From: Streptomyces sp. NBC_00510
GTDB lineage: Bacteria; Actinomycetota; Actinomycetes; Streptomycetales; Streptomycetaceae
Assembly (NCBI GenBank): GCA_036013505.1
Contig: CP107851.1
Location: 3,977,501 to 4,041,500, forward strand
Length of the DNA: 64,000 bases
Reading direction: 5' to 3'
Below are positions 43,340-55,660 of this stretch, piece after piece. How positions within the stretch are numbered: position 1 is the stretch's first letter; each line of letters starts with the position of its first letter. The notes under the pieces are model-generated. The model was given only the letters and a program-made list of their open reading frames with translations. It was not told where the DNA came from and did not search any database. Both the position numbers and the translations under genes were made by a program.

Positions 43340-43768
43340 GGCCACCTCCCCGGCCCCTCCGGCAGCACTGTCGTTTGGCCTTCCGAGGGGATACGTACCG
43401 GGCCGGTCCAGCGTTCACCGCGGACGTACGGCGGCCGGCCGGGGCGATGCGTGATCACCCCGGCCGGCCCACGGCACCCGCACGGCCGTACGCTGCTCAG
43501 CGTGGCGCGTCCGTATATCGGTGATGCGTCGATCAAGTTGCCTGCGTGTAAAAGAATTTCATCCTGAATCCTCCGCATTCGCGGGTGGACCGCGGAAGCT
43601 GTCAAGCACGCGTTCACGACGATATCCAAAACCTTGCCCCAAGATAACGGCGATCTCGTCTTCTGATCGCTTCACCCCCTTGACTGGCCGCCAAATCCAT
43701 TGCCCAATACCGGCTAGCTAGCCACGGGCGTACACATGCGCCACCAAAACTCTTTGGTGCGGGGGCAG
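43340..43768 (+). promoter_or_regulatory. Promoter region of peptide-transporter operon 1
   Basis: A 429-bp gap, markedly AT-richer than its surroundings between 43540 and 43710. TTGACT at 43681-43686 is a good -35; CAATAC (43706-43711) lies 19 nt downstream as a weak -10. Just after it is a perfect 12-bp palindrome, GGCTAGCTAGCC (43713-43724), that could be an operator. A 7-bp hairpin (43742-43748 / 43753-43759) sits ten bases before the start codon. No gene is evident in the gap. Confidence 0.45.
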
Positions 43769-44803
43769 ATGACCATGTCCAGTCCGAGCACGGCCGCGAA
43801 CCGGCCGGAACCCGTTCCGGCAGAGGCGCCCGCCCCCGTCGAGGGCACCGGCAAGGAACCCTCCGAACTCGTGGGGCGCTCCCCGGGCCGGCTCGCCTGG
43901 CTGCGCTTCCGCCGCGACCGCACCGGAATGGTCTGCGCCGGCGTCGTGCTCTTCTACCTCGTCGTGGCGCTGGCCGCGCCGCTGATCTCCAAGGTGTACG
44001 GCAAGAACCCCTACGAGCTGTACGGCCAGGACCTGGGCCTGCTCAACAGCTACGGGATCCCGCTCAAGCCCAACGGCGGCATCGACGGCGACTTCTGGTT
44101 CGGGCTCGAACCCCAACTCGGCCGGGACGTGTTCACCCTGCTCATCTACGGGATCCGCACCTCGCTGGGCATCGCACTCGCCGTGACCACGGTCTCCGTC
44201 GTCGTCGGCGTGCTCATCGGGCTCGTCCAGGGGTATCTCGGCGGGCGCACCGACTACTTCATGGGCCGGTTCTCGGACCTGATGCTGTCCTTCCCGCAGC
44301 AGTTGTTCTTCATCGCCTTCACGCCGGTGATCGTGGCCCTCTTCGTCTCCCCGCGCGACGAGGAGCCGACCTACGTGCGCATCGCGGCGCTGGTCGTCGT
44401 CCAGTTCGTCCTCGGCTGGATGAGCGTGGGCCGGCTGGTGCGCGCCCAGGTGCTGAGCCTGCGCGAGCGCGAGTTCATCGAGGCCGCGAGGATCAGCGGC
44501 GCCTCGTCGGCGCGGATCATCCGCAGGGAACTGCTGCCGAACATCTGGTCCACGATCCTGGTCCAGTCGACCCTGCTGCTCCCGGTGAACGTCACCGCCG
44601 AGGCGGGCCTTTCCTATCTCGGCGTCGGAATCCTGCCGCCCACCCCGGACTGGGGACTGATGTTCCAGCAGGCCGCGGCGTACTACGAATCCGACGTCAC
44701 CTTCATGTTCTTCCCCGGCATCGCCATGGTGATTTTCGTGGTCGCCTTCAACCTGCTCGGGGATTCGGTCCGGGACGCACTCGACCCCAAGACCGTGCGC
44801 TAG
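43769..44803 (+). CDS. Oligopeptide ABC transporter permease, OppC/DppC type (344 aa)
   Basis: One of two inner-membrane channel subunits of operon 1. An unusual ~50-residue Pro/Ala-rich N terminus precedes the first helix ('RTGMVCAGVVLFYLVVALAAPLI'). The OppC-N domain ('LGRDVFTLLIYGIRTSL') follows, then the permease core with the EAA-like loop 'IEAARISGASSARIIRRELLPN' and the ending 'LGDSVRDALDPKTVR'. ATG 43769 lies behind GGGGGCAG; ATG 43775 is nearly as good. In this operon the OppC-type permease comes first and the substrate-binding gene second, an order unlike the other two complete operons nearby. Confidence 0.9.
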   Translation: MTMSSPSTAANRPEPVPAEAPAPVEGTGKEPSELVGRSPGRLAWLRFRRDRTGMVCAGVVLFYLVVALAAPLISKVYGKNPYELYGQDLGLLNSYGIPLKPNGGIDGDFWFGLEPQLGRDVFTLLIYGIRTSLGIALAVTTVSVVVGVLIGLVQGYLGGRTDYFMGRFSDLMLSFPQQLFFIAFTPVIVALFVSPRDEEPTYVRIAALVVVQFVLGWMSVGRLVRAQVLSLREREFIEAARISGASSARIIRRELLPNIWSTILVQSTLLLPVNVTAEAGLSYLGVGILPPTPDWGLMFQQAAAYYESDVTFMFFPGIAMVIFVVAFNLLGDSVRDALDPKTVR

Positions 44804-44889
44804 GTGTCCAAGCCGCCGCGCCGGGCCCCTGTGGGGGGAGACCGGGCACGTCGGTATCCGCAGTTCGGTTCACTGACAGGCAGGGATCA

Positions 44890-46671
44890 ATGAGAATTCG
44901 CAAGGCGCGTTACGCCTCCGCGTTCCTGGCGTTGGGGGCTCTGACACTGTCCGCCGCGTGCAGCAGCGGTGGCGGCGGCGGGACGGGCACCGGCGGCGGC
45001 GAGGGCAAGCAGGCCACCGTGCAGAACTTCGGCATCGGCACGGCCGCCGACTCCAAGGGCCCCGCCCCGGAGGTCCCGGGGGCCGCGAAGGGCGGCACGG
45101 CGTACGACCTCGACCAGGCGGGCTTCGACTACCTGGACCCCGGCCAGCAGTACGTCAGTGACCAGCTGTCGGTCCAGCTGCTCTACAACCGCTCGCTGAC
45201 CGGCTACAAGATCGACGCCAAGACCGGCAAGACGATCCTCGTGGGCGACCTCGCCACCGACACCGGCAAGTCCTCCGACGGCGCGAAGACCTGGACCTTC
45301 ACCCTCAAGGACGGCCTGAAGTTCGAGGACGGCACCCCGGTCACCTCCAAGGACGTCAAGTACGGCATCGAGCGGCTCTTCGCCGACTACCAGACCCAGG
45401 GCCCGCAGTACATCCAGAAGTGGCTCTACGGCGCCGACTACCGCAAGGCGTACACCGGCCCGTACGAGGGCAAGGAGATCCCTGCGGACAAGATCGACAC
45501 CCCGGACGACAAGACCATCGTCTTCCACTTCCTGGAAGCCCACGCCGACACGCCCTACGCGGCCGCGATGCCCAACATCTCGCCGGTGCCCAAGGCCAAG
45601 GACGACAAGCAGAAGTACAACAACCACCCGGTCGCGACCGGCCCGTACAAGATCGCCAGCTACAAGCCGGGCAAGGAACTGGTCTTCGAACGCAACACCA
45701 ACTGGGACCCGAAGACCGACCCGATCCGCAACGCCTACCCGGACGGCTGGAACTTCCAGCTCGGCATCGCCGAGCCGGGCCTGACCAACCGGCTCGCCGC
45801 CGAGGACGGCAACGACAAGTACGCGGTGAACCTGTCCGGCTCCTCCGACCCGTCGAAGATGCAGACCCTGACGACGGACGCGCAGTACAAGTCGCGGACG
45901 GTGAACCAGTACCAGCCGTACGTCGAGGTCATCAACATCAACACCAAGCGGATCACGGATCCGAAGATCCGCCAGGCGATCATGTACGCCTTCCCCATGA
46001 CCCAGGTCCAGCAGGCCTTCGGCGGCGGCGCCCAGGGCGAGCTCGGCACCACCCTGATCAGCCCGACCGTGGCCGGCTGGAAGAAGTACGACCCCTTCGG
46101 CAAGCTCGACAAGCCCACCGGTGACATCGACAAGGCCAAGGAGCTGCTGAAGGAGGCCGGGGTCACCGGCAAGGTCAAGCTCTCCTACGCCTACTCCAAC
46201 ACCCCGCGCTGGCAGAACGTGTCGCTGACCATCGAGAAGGCCCTGGAGAAGGCCGGCTTCGACGTCCAGCGCAAGGCCATCGACCCGACCTCGTACTACA
46301 CGGTCGTCGGCAAGCTCGACACCCCGTACGACATCTACCGCACCGGCTGGGGAGCCGACTGGCCCGCCTCCTCGACCGTGGTCCCGCCGACCATGGACGG
46401 CCGCAACCTCGCCGACGGCACCAACAACTACTCGTTCCTCAACGACGATCACGTCAACTCCGAGATCGACCGCATCCTGGCGATCACGGACATCAACAAG
46501 CAGAACGACGAGTTCCGGACCCTGTCCGAGTACGTGCTGAAGAACGACACGTCGCAGATCCCGTTCATCTTCGACAAGTACTTCAACATCCACGGCTCCG
46601 GCCTCGGCGGCGTCACCTACAACGAGGTCTACGGGACGATCAACCCCAACACGATCTTCGTCAAGCAGTAG
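44890..46671 (+). CDS. Oligopeptide-binding lipoprotein, operon 1 (593 aa)
   Basis: Family 5 solute-binding protein that captures peptides outside the cell. Signal peptide with lipobox LSAAC (lipidated Cys at about residue 23), a Gly/Ser linker, then the bilobed domain: 'GGTAYDLDQAGFDYLDPGQQYVSDQLSVQLLYNRSL', 'WTFTLKDGLKFEDGTPVTSKDVKYGIERLF', 'PVATGPYKIASYKPGKELVFERN' and 'RITDPKIRQAIMYAF'. ATG 44890 is the start. A hairpin just after the stop (46687-46720) separates it from the next permease and may raise its relative level. It is not obviously closer to one nearby SBP than another by eye. Confidence 0.93.
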   Translation: MRIRKARYASAFLALGALTLSAACSSGGGGGTGTGGGEGKQATVQNFGIGTAADSKGPAPEVPGAAKGGTAYDLDQAGFDYLDPGQQYVSDQLSVQLLYNRSLTGYKIDAKTGKTILVGDLATDTGKSSDGAKTWTFTLKDGLKFEDGTPVTSKDVKYGIERLFADYQTQGPQYIQKWLYGADYRKAYTGPYEGKEIPADKIDTPDDKTIVFHFLEAHADTPYAAAMPNISPVPKAKDDKQKYNNHPVATGPYKIASYKPGKELVFERNTNWDPKTDPIRNAYPDGWNFQLGIAEPGLTNRLAAEDGNDKYAVNLSGSSDPSKMQTLTTDAQYKSRTVNQYQPYVEVININTKRITDPKIRQAIMYAFPMTQVQQAFGGGAQGELGTTLISPTVAGWKKYDPFGKLDKPTGDIDKAKELLKEAGVTGKVKLSYAYSNTPRWQNVSLTIEKALEKAGFDVQRKAIDPTSYYTVVGKLDTPYDIYRTGWGADWPASSTVVPPTMDGRNLADGTNNYSFLNDDHVNSEIDRILAITDINKQNDEFRTLSEYVLKNDTSQIPFIFDKYFNIHGSGLGGVTYNEVYGTINPNTIFVKQ

Positions 46672-46686
46672 TCCCCGCGCAGACAC

Positions 46687-46720
46687 GCCGGTCCCGGCCT
46701 CTCCCCGGGCCGGGACCGGC
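46687..46720 (+). terminator. Intercistronic hairpin after the operon 1 SBP gene
   Basis: Arms 46687-46699 and 46708-46720 (13 bp, perfect) around an 8-nt loop, between the SBP and permease genes of one operon. It probably stabilises or partly terminates the upstream message, so that more binding protein than permease is made. Confidence 0.6.
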
Positions 46721-46751
46721 GCCCCGACGGAACCGACGGAGAGCCTGACCC

Positions 46752-47729
46752 ATGCTGCGTTTCCTGGTACGCCGTGTGCTGGGCGCGCTGGTCATCCTGC
46801 TGCTGATCAGCGCCATCACGTACTTCCTCTTCTTCTTCCTGCCGTCCGACCCGGCGCTGCTGTCCTGCGGCAAGAACTGCAGCCCGCAGAACGTGGCGCT
46901 GATCCGCAAGAACCTCGGCCTGGACCTGCCGATCTGGACCCAGTACTGGCACTTCATGGTCGGCGTCTTCGCCGGCCGCGACATGCCCATCGGTCACTGC
47001 CCGGCGCCGTGCTTCGGCTACTCCTTCGCCGACCAGCAGCTCGTCTGGGGCACCATCGCCGACCGCTACCCGACCACGCTGTCGCTGGCGATCGGCGGCG
47101 CCACCGTGTTCCTGTGCGTCGGCGTCGGCCTCGGGCTCGTCTCCGCCTGGCAGCAGGGCAAGGCCTTCGACCGGATCGCCAGCGGCATCTCGCTGGTCGG
47201 CAACTCCGTGCAGATCTACTTCCTCGGACCTATCGCCATCGGCCTGTTCGCCAGCAGCTGGCACGTGCTGGACCGCGGCCACGACCCCGACTGGTCGCAC
47301 GACCCGTGGGGTTCGGTGCAGGGGCTGATCCTGCCCTGCCTGGTGATGTCGGTCATCTTCTGGTCCAACTACAGCCGTCAGACCCGCTCGCTGATGGTGG
47401 AGCAGCTGTCCGAGGACCACATCCGGGCGGCCCGCGCCAAGGGCATGTCCTCGCGGTACGTGTTCCTGCGCTACGCGCTGCGCGGCGCCGCCGCCTCCAT
47501 CATCACCATCTTCGGCATCGACCTGACCGCGGTCCTCGGCGGGGCGATCATCACCGAGGTCACCTTCGGACTGCACGGGCTCGGCCTGCTGTCCGTGCAG
47601 GCCGTGCTCCGCAGCGACCTGCCGCTGGAGATGGCCGTGATGCTGATCGGCGCCACGATCATCGTCGTCTGCAACATCGTCGTCGACGCCGCCTACGCCC
47701 TCATCGACCCGCGGATCAGGCTTTCGTGA
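46752..47729 (+). CDS. Oligopeptide ABC transporter permease, OppB/DppB type (325 aa)
   Basis: Second channel subunit of operon 1. It begins MLRFLVRRVLGALVILLLISAITYFLFF, the OppB-type N-terminal helix, carries an unusual Cys-containing loop ('LLSCGKNCSPQNV' and 'GHCPAPCFG', four Cys in all) outside the membrane, then the core with 'HIRAARAKGMSSRYVFLRYALRGA' and ends 'DAAYALIDPRIRLS'. The paired cysteines are also present, in part, in the OppB protein of operon 2 ('RCGDRACDP') and may form a disulfide. Confidence 0.92.
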   Translation: MLRFLVRRVLGALVILLLISAITYFLFFFLPSDPALLSCGKNCSPQNVALIRKNLGLDLPIWTQYWHFMVGVFAGRDMPIGHCPAPCFGYSFADQQLVWGTIADRYPTTLSLAIGGATVFLCVGVGLGLVSAWQQGKAFDRIASGISLVGNSVQIYFLGPIAIGLFASSWHVLDRGHDPDWSHDPWGSVQGLILPCLVMSVIFWSNYSRQTRSLMVEQLSEDHIRAARAKGMSSRYVFLRYALRGAAASIITIFGIDLTAVLGGAIITEVTFGLHGLGLLSVQAVLRSDLPLEMAVMLIGATIIVVCNIVVDAAYALIDPRIRLS

Positions 47730-47766
47730 GCCGGAACGCTTGCCGGCACGCAGAGGAGAAGCACCG

Positions 47767-48854
47767 TTGAGCATCCTCACCAAGACCGAGGCGGGGCCGC
47801 CCGGCCCCGGGGACCCGACGCCGTCCGGGCCGTTCCTGTCGGTCCGTGACCTGTACGTGCAGTTCGCCACCGAGGACGGCGTGGTCAAGGCCGTCGACGG
47901 GCTCTCCTTCGACCTGGAGCGCGGCAGGACCCTGGGCATCGTCGGCGAGTCCGGCTCCGGCAAGTCGGTCACCAACCTGGCGGTCCTCGGTCTGCACAAC
48001 CCCCGCAACACCACCATCCGCGGCGAGATCGTGCTGGACGGGCAGGAGCTGACGGGCGCCCCCGAACGGACCCTGGAACGGCTGCGCGGCCGGAAGATGG
48101 CGATGATCTTCCAGGACTCGCTGACCGCGCTCTCCCCGTACTACACGGTCGGCCGGCAGATCGCCGAGCCGTACAGGAAGCACATGGGCGCCTCGAAGAA
48201 GGCCGCCCGGGAGCGGGCGGTCGAGATGCTCGCCCGGGTGGGCATCCCGCAGCCGCGGCTGCGGGTGGACGACTTCCCGCACCAGTTCTCCGGGGGCATG
48301 CGGCAGCGCGCGATGATCGCGATGGCGCTGGTCTGCGACCCGGCGCTGGTCATCGCGGACGAGCCGACGACGGCCCTGGACGTCACCGTGCAGGCGCAGA
48401 TCCTCGACCTGCTGAAGGACCTGCAGCGGGAGACGGGCACGGCGATCATCATCATCACCCACGACCTGGGCGTGGTGGCCAACACGGCGGACGACGTGAT
48501 GGTGATGTACGCGGGGCGCTGCGTGGAGCGCGGCACCGTGCGCGAGATCCTGAAGACGCCCGAGCACCCCTACTCCTGGGGCCTGCTGGCCTCCATCCCA
48601 CGACTGTCGGCGCCGGTGGACCTGCCCCTGTCCCCGATCCCCGGCACCCCGCCCAGCCTGCTCAACCCGCCCTCGGGGTGTCCCTTCCATCCGCGGTGCA
48701 CCTTCACCGAGGAGGTCGGCGGCGGGCGCTGCGCCACCGAGCGGCCCGGCATCCCCGAGGGCGAGCGGCGCGGCTCCGCCTGCCACCTGGGCCAGGACCG
48801 GAAGCGGGAGATCTTCGCCGGGCAGATCCAGCCGCGGCTGGGCGGAGGTGCGCG

Positions 48855-48858
<4 letters not shown>
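47767..48858 (+). CDS. Oligopeptide ABC transporter ATPase, OppD/DppD type (363 aa)
   Basis: First energy subunit of operon 1. Walker A '[13 protein letters not shown]' (near residue 60), '[14 protein letters not shown]' Q-loop, signature '[15 protein letters not shown]', Walker B '[11 protein letters not shown]', H-loop 'IITHDLGVV', and the C-terminal Cys-rich oligopeptide domain ('CPFHPRCTF'). TTG 47767 is the start because GAGGAGAAG lies 5-8 nt upstream; an earlier GTG gives a poor extension. Its stop overlaps the GTG of the next gene (GTGA). Confidence 0.92.
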
Positions 48859-49964
<1,106 letters not shown>

Positions 49965-49999
49965 CCCGGGCCGACAGACGTCTCCGTTCGGAGCCCCGA

Positions 50000-50045
50000 C
50001 CCGCGCCCACACCCCTGCACCACCGGGCGCGGGCGGTGCTTTTCC
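50000..50045. terminator. Hairpin between convergent operons 1 and 2
   Basis: Arms 50000-50008 and 50025-50033 (9 bp, perfect) followed by TTTT at 50040-50043. It lies 36 bp after operon 1 and 18 bp before the last gene of operon 2 read from the other side. Confidence 0.55.
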
Positions 50046-50050
50046 GTGGC

Positions 50051-52094
<2,044 letters not shown>

Positions 52095-52108
52095 CGTTCC
52101 TCCGTCCA

Positions 52109-53110
52109 TCAGCGCAGCTTGGGGTCGAGGGCGTCGCGCACCGCGTCACCGAGCATGATGAAGGCCAGCACCGTCACGCTCAGCGCCCCGGCCGGCCAGA
52201 GCAGCATGTGCGGTGCGTTGCGGATCTGGGTGGAGGCCTGGGAGATGTCGATGCCCCAGGAGACGGTGGGCGGTTTCAGCCCGACGCCGAGGTAGGACAG
52301 GGTGGCCTCCAGGGAGATGTACGTGCCGAGCGCGATGGTCGCCACGACGATGACGGGCGCGACGGCGTTGGGCGCGATGTGCCGCAGCAGCAGACGGGTG
52401 GTGCCGGCGCCGAGGGCGCGGGCGGCCTGGACGTAGTCGTTCTGCTTGGTGGTGATCACCGAGCCGCGGGCGATGCGGCCGATCTGCGGCCAGCCGAGCA
52501 GCACGATGAAGCCCACCACCGGCCAGACGGTGGTGCTGGTGACGACGGACAGGAAGACCAGGCCGCCGAGGACGATCGGGATGCCGAAGAAGATGTCGCT
52601 CACCCGGGACAGCACCGCGTCGGCCCAGCCGCCGTGGTAACCGGCGAGGCCGCCGAGCAGCGCGCCGAGCAGGGCCGCGCCGGCGGTGGCGCAGACGCCC
52701 ACGGTGACCGAGGCGCGCGCCCCGTGGACGACCCGGGTGTAGACGTCGCACCCCTGGGTGTCGAAGCCGAAGGGGTGGCCGGGTGCGGAGCCCTTCTGGG
52801 AGTTGTCCAGGTTGCAGCTGAGCGGGTTGCCGGAGGCGATGAGCTGCGGCCACACGGAGATGACGACGAGGAAGAGGATCACCAGTGCGGCGAGCACGAA
52901 GACCGGGTTGCGCCGCAGGTCCCGCCAGGCGTCCGACCACAGGCTGCGCGGCCGGTCCGCCCCGGGGAGGGCGGCCGGGACGGGCGGTCCCGTGCCGGGG
53001 CCGGGCGCCCGCTCCAGGGTGCGTGCCTCGTCCTGCCCCAGGCCCATGGAGGCTCCCGTCCCGCCGGCCGGCTCCATGGCCTCGTCGGGGTGGTTGCGCG
53101 GCTCAGGCAT
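52109..53110 (-). CDS. Oligopeptide ABC transporter permease, OppC/DppC type (333 aa)
   Basis: Channel subunit of operon 2. A ~60-residue acidic, Pro/Gly-rich cytoplasmic N terminus precedes the OppC-N segment ('SDAWRDLRRNPVFVLAALVILFLVV'). The rest carries 'GFDTQGCDVYTRVVHGARASVTVG', the coupling loop 'DYVQAARALGAGTTRLLLRHIAPN', and ends 'LGDAVRDALDPKLR'. ATG 53110 overlaps the end of the OppB-type gene by 8 bp, so the permeases are co-translated. Confidence 0.92.
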   Translation of the reverse strand: MPEPRNHPDEAMEPAGGTGASMGLGQDEARTLERAPGPGTGPPVPAALPGADRPRSLWSDAWRDLRRNPVFVLAALVILFLVVISVWPQLIASGNPLSCNLDNSQKGSAPGHPFGFDTQGCDVYTRVVHGARASVTVGVCATAGAALLGALLGGLAGYHGGWADAVLSRVSDIFFGIPIVLGGLVFLSVVTSTTVWPVVGFIVLLGWPQIGRIARGSVITTKQNDYVQAARALGAGTTRLLLRHIAPNAVAPVIVVATIALGTYISLEATLSYLGVGLKPPTVSWGIDISQASTQIRNAPHMLLWPAGALSVTVLAFIMLGDAVRDALDPKLR

Positions 53111-54026
53111 AGCGGATCCTCGGGTCGAGGACGGCGTAGAGCAGGTCGACCAGCAGGTTCGCGAGGAGGAAGACGATGACCAGGATGGTCACGAAACCCA
53201 CCACGGTGGCCGAGTCCAGCCGCAGGATGCCCTGGTAGAGCTGGTAGCCCACGCCGTGGATGTTGAAGATGCGCTCGGTGACGATGGCCCCGCCCATCAG
53301 TGCCCCGATGTCGGTGCCGATGAAGGTGACCACCGGGATGAGGGAGTTGCGCAGCAGGTGACGGGTGATCACCCGGCGGCGCGGCAGCCCCTTGGCGACG
53401 GCGGTCCTGACGTAGTCGGCGTGGACGTTCTCCACCACCGAGGTGCGGGTGAGCCGGGTGACGTAGGCCAGCGAGGTCAGGGCCAGCACGAGGGCCGGCA
53501 CGATCAGTTCGTCGAACCGGGCCTCGGAGGAGACCGAGGGCGCGATGAGGTTCCACTTGACGCCGAGCAGGTACTGCAGCACGTAGCCGGTGACGAAGGT
53601 CGGCACGGAGATGACGACGAGGGTGCCGAGCAGCGTCGCGGTGTCCGCGGGACGGCCGCGGCGCAGTCCGGTGAGGACGCCGAGGGTGATGCCGATGACG
53701 ATCTCGAAGAGGACGGCGAGGACCGTCAGCCGCAGCGTGACGGGGAGGGCGGTGGCCAGCAGCTCGGTGACCGGCTGGCCGTTCCACGCGACCCCGAAGT
53801 CGCCGCGGAAGATCTGCCCCATGTAGTGCAGGTACTGCTGCCACAGCGGGTGGTCCAGGTACAGGTCGTGGCGGATCTGCGCCGCCGTGGCGGGGTCGCA
53901 GGCGCGGTCCCCGCACCGGGCCTGGACCGGGTCGCCGAGCGCGAACACCATGACGAAGATCAGCACGGTGGTGCCGACGAAGACCGGGATCATCTGCAGC
54001 AGACGGCGGATGACGTACCGTCCCAT
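53103..54026 (-). CDS. Oligopeptide ABC transporter permease, OppB/DppB type (307 aa)
   Basis: Channel subunit of operon 2. It starts MGRYVIRRLLQMIPVFVGTTVLIF, has the outer loop with two Cys ('ARCGDRACDPATAAQIRHDLYLD'), 'FGVAWNGQPVTELL', the coupling loop 'DYVRTAVAKGLPRRRVITRHLLRNSL' and the ending 'LLVDLLYAVLDPRIRYA'. It follows the SBP gene after only 5 bp and overlaps the OppC-type gene. Confidence 0.93.
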   Translation of the reverse strand: MGRYVIRRLLQMIPVFVGTTVLIFVMVFALGDPVQARCGDRACDPATAAQIRHDLYLDHPLWQQYLHYMGQIFRGDFGVAWNGQPVTELLATALPVTLRLTVLAVLFEIVIGITLGVLTGLRRGRPADTATLLGTLVVISVPTFVTGYVLQYLLGVKWNLIAPSVSSEARFDELIVPALVLALTSLAYVTRLTRTSVVENVHADYVRTAVAKGLPRRRVITRHLLRNSLIPVVTFIGTDIGALMGGAIVTERIFNIHGVGYQLYQGILRLDSATVVGFVTILVIVFLLANLLVDLLYAVLDPRIRYA

Positions 54027-54031
54027 GGGCG

Positions 54032-55660
54032 TCAGCTGACCTTGATCTGGTTGTAGACGGGGACGCTGAAGGGGTTGAGGGAGACGGCGGTGAGCCGCCC
54101 GGACCAGCCCGCGCTGCCGTTCTGGTACCACAGGGCGATCGCCGGGACCTGCTGCGGCAGGATCCGCTCGGCCTGCTGGAAGGTGTCGACGGCCTTCGCG
54201 GTGTCGCTCTCGGCGTTCGCCCGGTCGACGAGCTCGTCGAACTTCGGGTCGCTGAAGTGCGCGTCGTTGGACGAGGCGTCGGTGTAGTACAGCGGCTGCA
54301 GGAAGTTCTGGATCAGCGGGTAGTCCATCTGCCACCCGGCCCGGAACGGGTTCTTCATCTGCTTGTTGACGATCTGGTTGCGGAAGTCGGCGAAGGTGCC
54401 GACGGGGTCGCCGACACAGGCGTCGTCCTTGCCCAGGGCGTTGTTGATGCTGTTGCAGACCGCGTCGACCCAGTCCTTGTGGGAGCCGCTGTCCGCGTTG
54501 TACGTGATCCTCATGGTGCCTCCGGGGAGGCCGCCGCCCTCCTTGACCAGTTGCCTGGCCCGGGCGGGGTCGTAGTCGCACGTCCGGCCGCAGAGGGTGT
54601 CGTCGAAGCCGCCGTCCGCGCCGAGCACGGGTGAGGTCCAGTCCCGCGCCGGGATGCGGGTGTTCTGGAAGATCTGCCGGGTGATCTGCTTGCGGTTGAT
54701 CGCCATGGAGATGCCCTGGCGGAGCTTGTCGGAGTGCTCGCCCGACCAGGCCTTGTCGTAGAGCGGGAAGGCGAGGGTCTGGATGATGCCGGCCGGGGTG
54801 TTGAGGTAGCGGCCGTCCAGGTCGCCCTTCACGTTCTTCAACTGGGAGGCGGGGACGTCGTCGACCAGGTCGAGGTTGCCGGCCTGGAGGTCGGTGTAGG
54901 CGGTGATGTTGTCCGTGTAGACCTTGAGGTCCACGCCGCCGTTGACGGCCGCGTCGCCGCCCTTGTACCCGTCCCACGTGCGCAGTTGCATGCCCTGGCC
55001 CTTGGTGTAGGACTCCACGCGGTACGGGCCGTTGCCGACGGGCTTCCGCAGCCAGGCGGCGTGGTCGGTGAAGAAGGCCCGGGGCAGCGGCATGAAGGCG
55101 GCGTATCCGAGGGTGTCGGGCCAGGTGGAGAACTTCTGGTTGAGCTTGACGGTGAAGTTCAGGTCGTCCTGCCTGGTCAGGCCGGAGAGCTTCCCGGCGG
55201 CCGGCCGGCCGGACCCCGGGTGGACCTTGTCGTAGCCCTCGACGTACCGGAAGAAGGAGGCGTTGATCTGCTTGTTCGTCACCAGCGCCCCGTAGTTCCA
55301 GGCGTCGATGAACGAACCGGAGGTGACCTTCTCGCCGTTGCTGAAGGTCCAGCCGTCCTTGAGCGTGATCTTGAACGTCCGCTGGTCCGTGGTGGTGATC
55401 GCGTCGGCGATGACGTTCTCGGCGGCCGCCGTCCTCGGGTTGTACTTCTTCAGGCCGCGGAAGATCATGTCCAGCACCTTGCCGCCCTGCACCTCATTGG
55501 TGTTGGCGGGCTCCAGCGGATTCTGCGGATCGGTCCACGAGGCGCTGAACACCCCGGAGGCGCCGGTCGAACCGCCGCCTCCGCCCCCACCCCCGCAGCC
55601 GGTGGCCACCAGGGCGGCCGCGGCCGCGCCGGCGGCCCACCTCGCCGCGCTCCGTCGCAT
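54032..55660 (-). CDS. Oligopeptide-binding lipoprotein, operon 2 (542 aa)
   Basis: First gene of operon 2 and its substrate-binding subunit. Signal peptide with lipobox LVATGC (Cys at about residue 22) followed by an uninterrupted run of eight Gly, a flexible tether. The family 5 domain follows ('ASWTDPQNPLEPANTNEVQGGKVLDMIFRGLKKYNP', 'FKITLKDGWTFSNGEKVTSGSFIDAWNYG', 'GNGPYRVESYTKGQGMQLR', 'LRQGISMAINRKQITRQIF'). ATG 55660 follows GAGGAGG. In S. coelicolor the tandem set SCO5117-5121 has this gene order, and I consider operon 2 its likely counterpart (from memory of the map). Confidence 0.93.
   Translation of the reverse strand: MRRSAARWAAGAAAAALVATGCGGGGGGGGSTGASGVFSASWTDPQNPLEPANTNEVQGGKVLDMIFRGLKKYNPRTAAAENVIADAITTTDQRTFKITLKDGWTFSNGEKVTSGSFIDAWNYGALVTNKQINASFFRYVEGYDKVHPGSGRPAAGKLSGLTRQDDLNFTVKLNQKFSTWPDTLGYAAFMPLPRAFFTDHAAWLRKPVGNGPYRVESYTKGQGMQLRTWDGYKGGDAAVNGGVDLKVYTDNITAYTDLQAGNLDLVDDVPASQLKNVKGDLDGRYLNTPAGIIQTLAFPLYDKAWSGEHSDKLRQGISMAINRKQITRQIFQNTRIPARDWTSPVLGADGGFDDTLCGRTCDYDPARARQLVKEGGGLPGGTMRITYNADSGSHKDWVDAVCNSINNALGKDDACVGDPVGTFADFRNQIVNKQMKNPFRAGWQMDYPLIQNFLQPLYYTDASSNDAHFSDPKFDELVDRANAESDTAKAVDTFQQAERILPQQVPAIALWYQNGSAGWSGRLTAVSLNPFSVPVYNQIKVS

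Noticed and set aside
53103..54977. 624-codon reading frame that joins the OppB permease to upstream sequence.
   Set aside because: The part before 54026 is the out-of-frame shadow of the SBP gene; the permease begins at MGRYVIRR.
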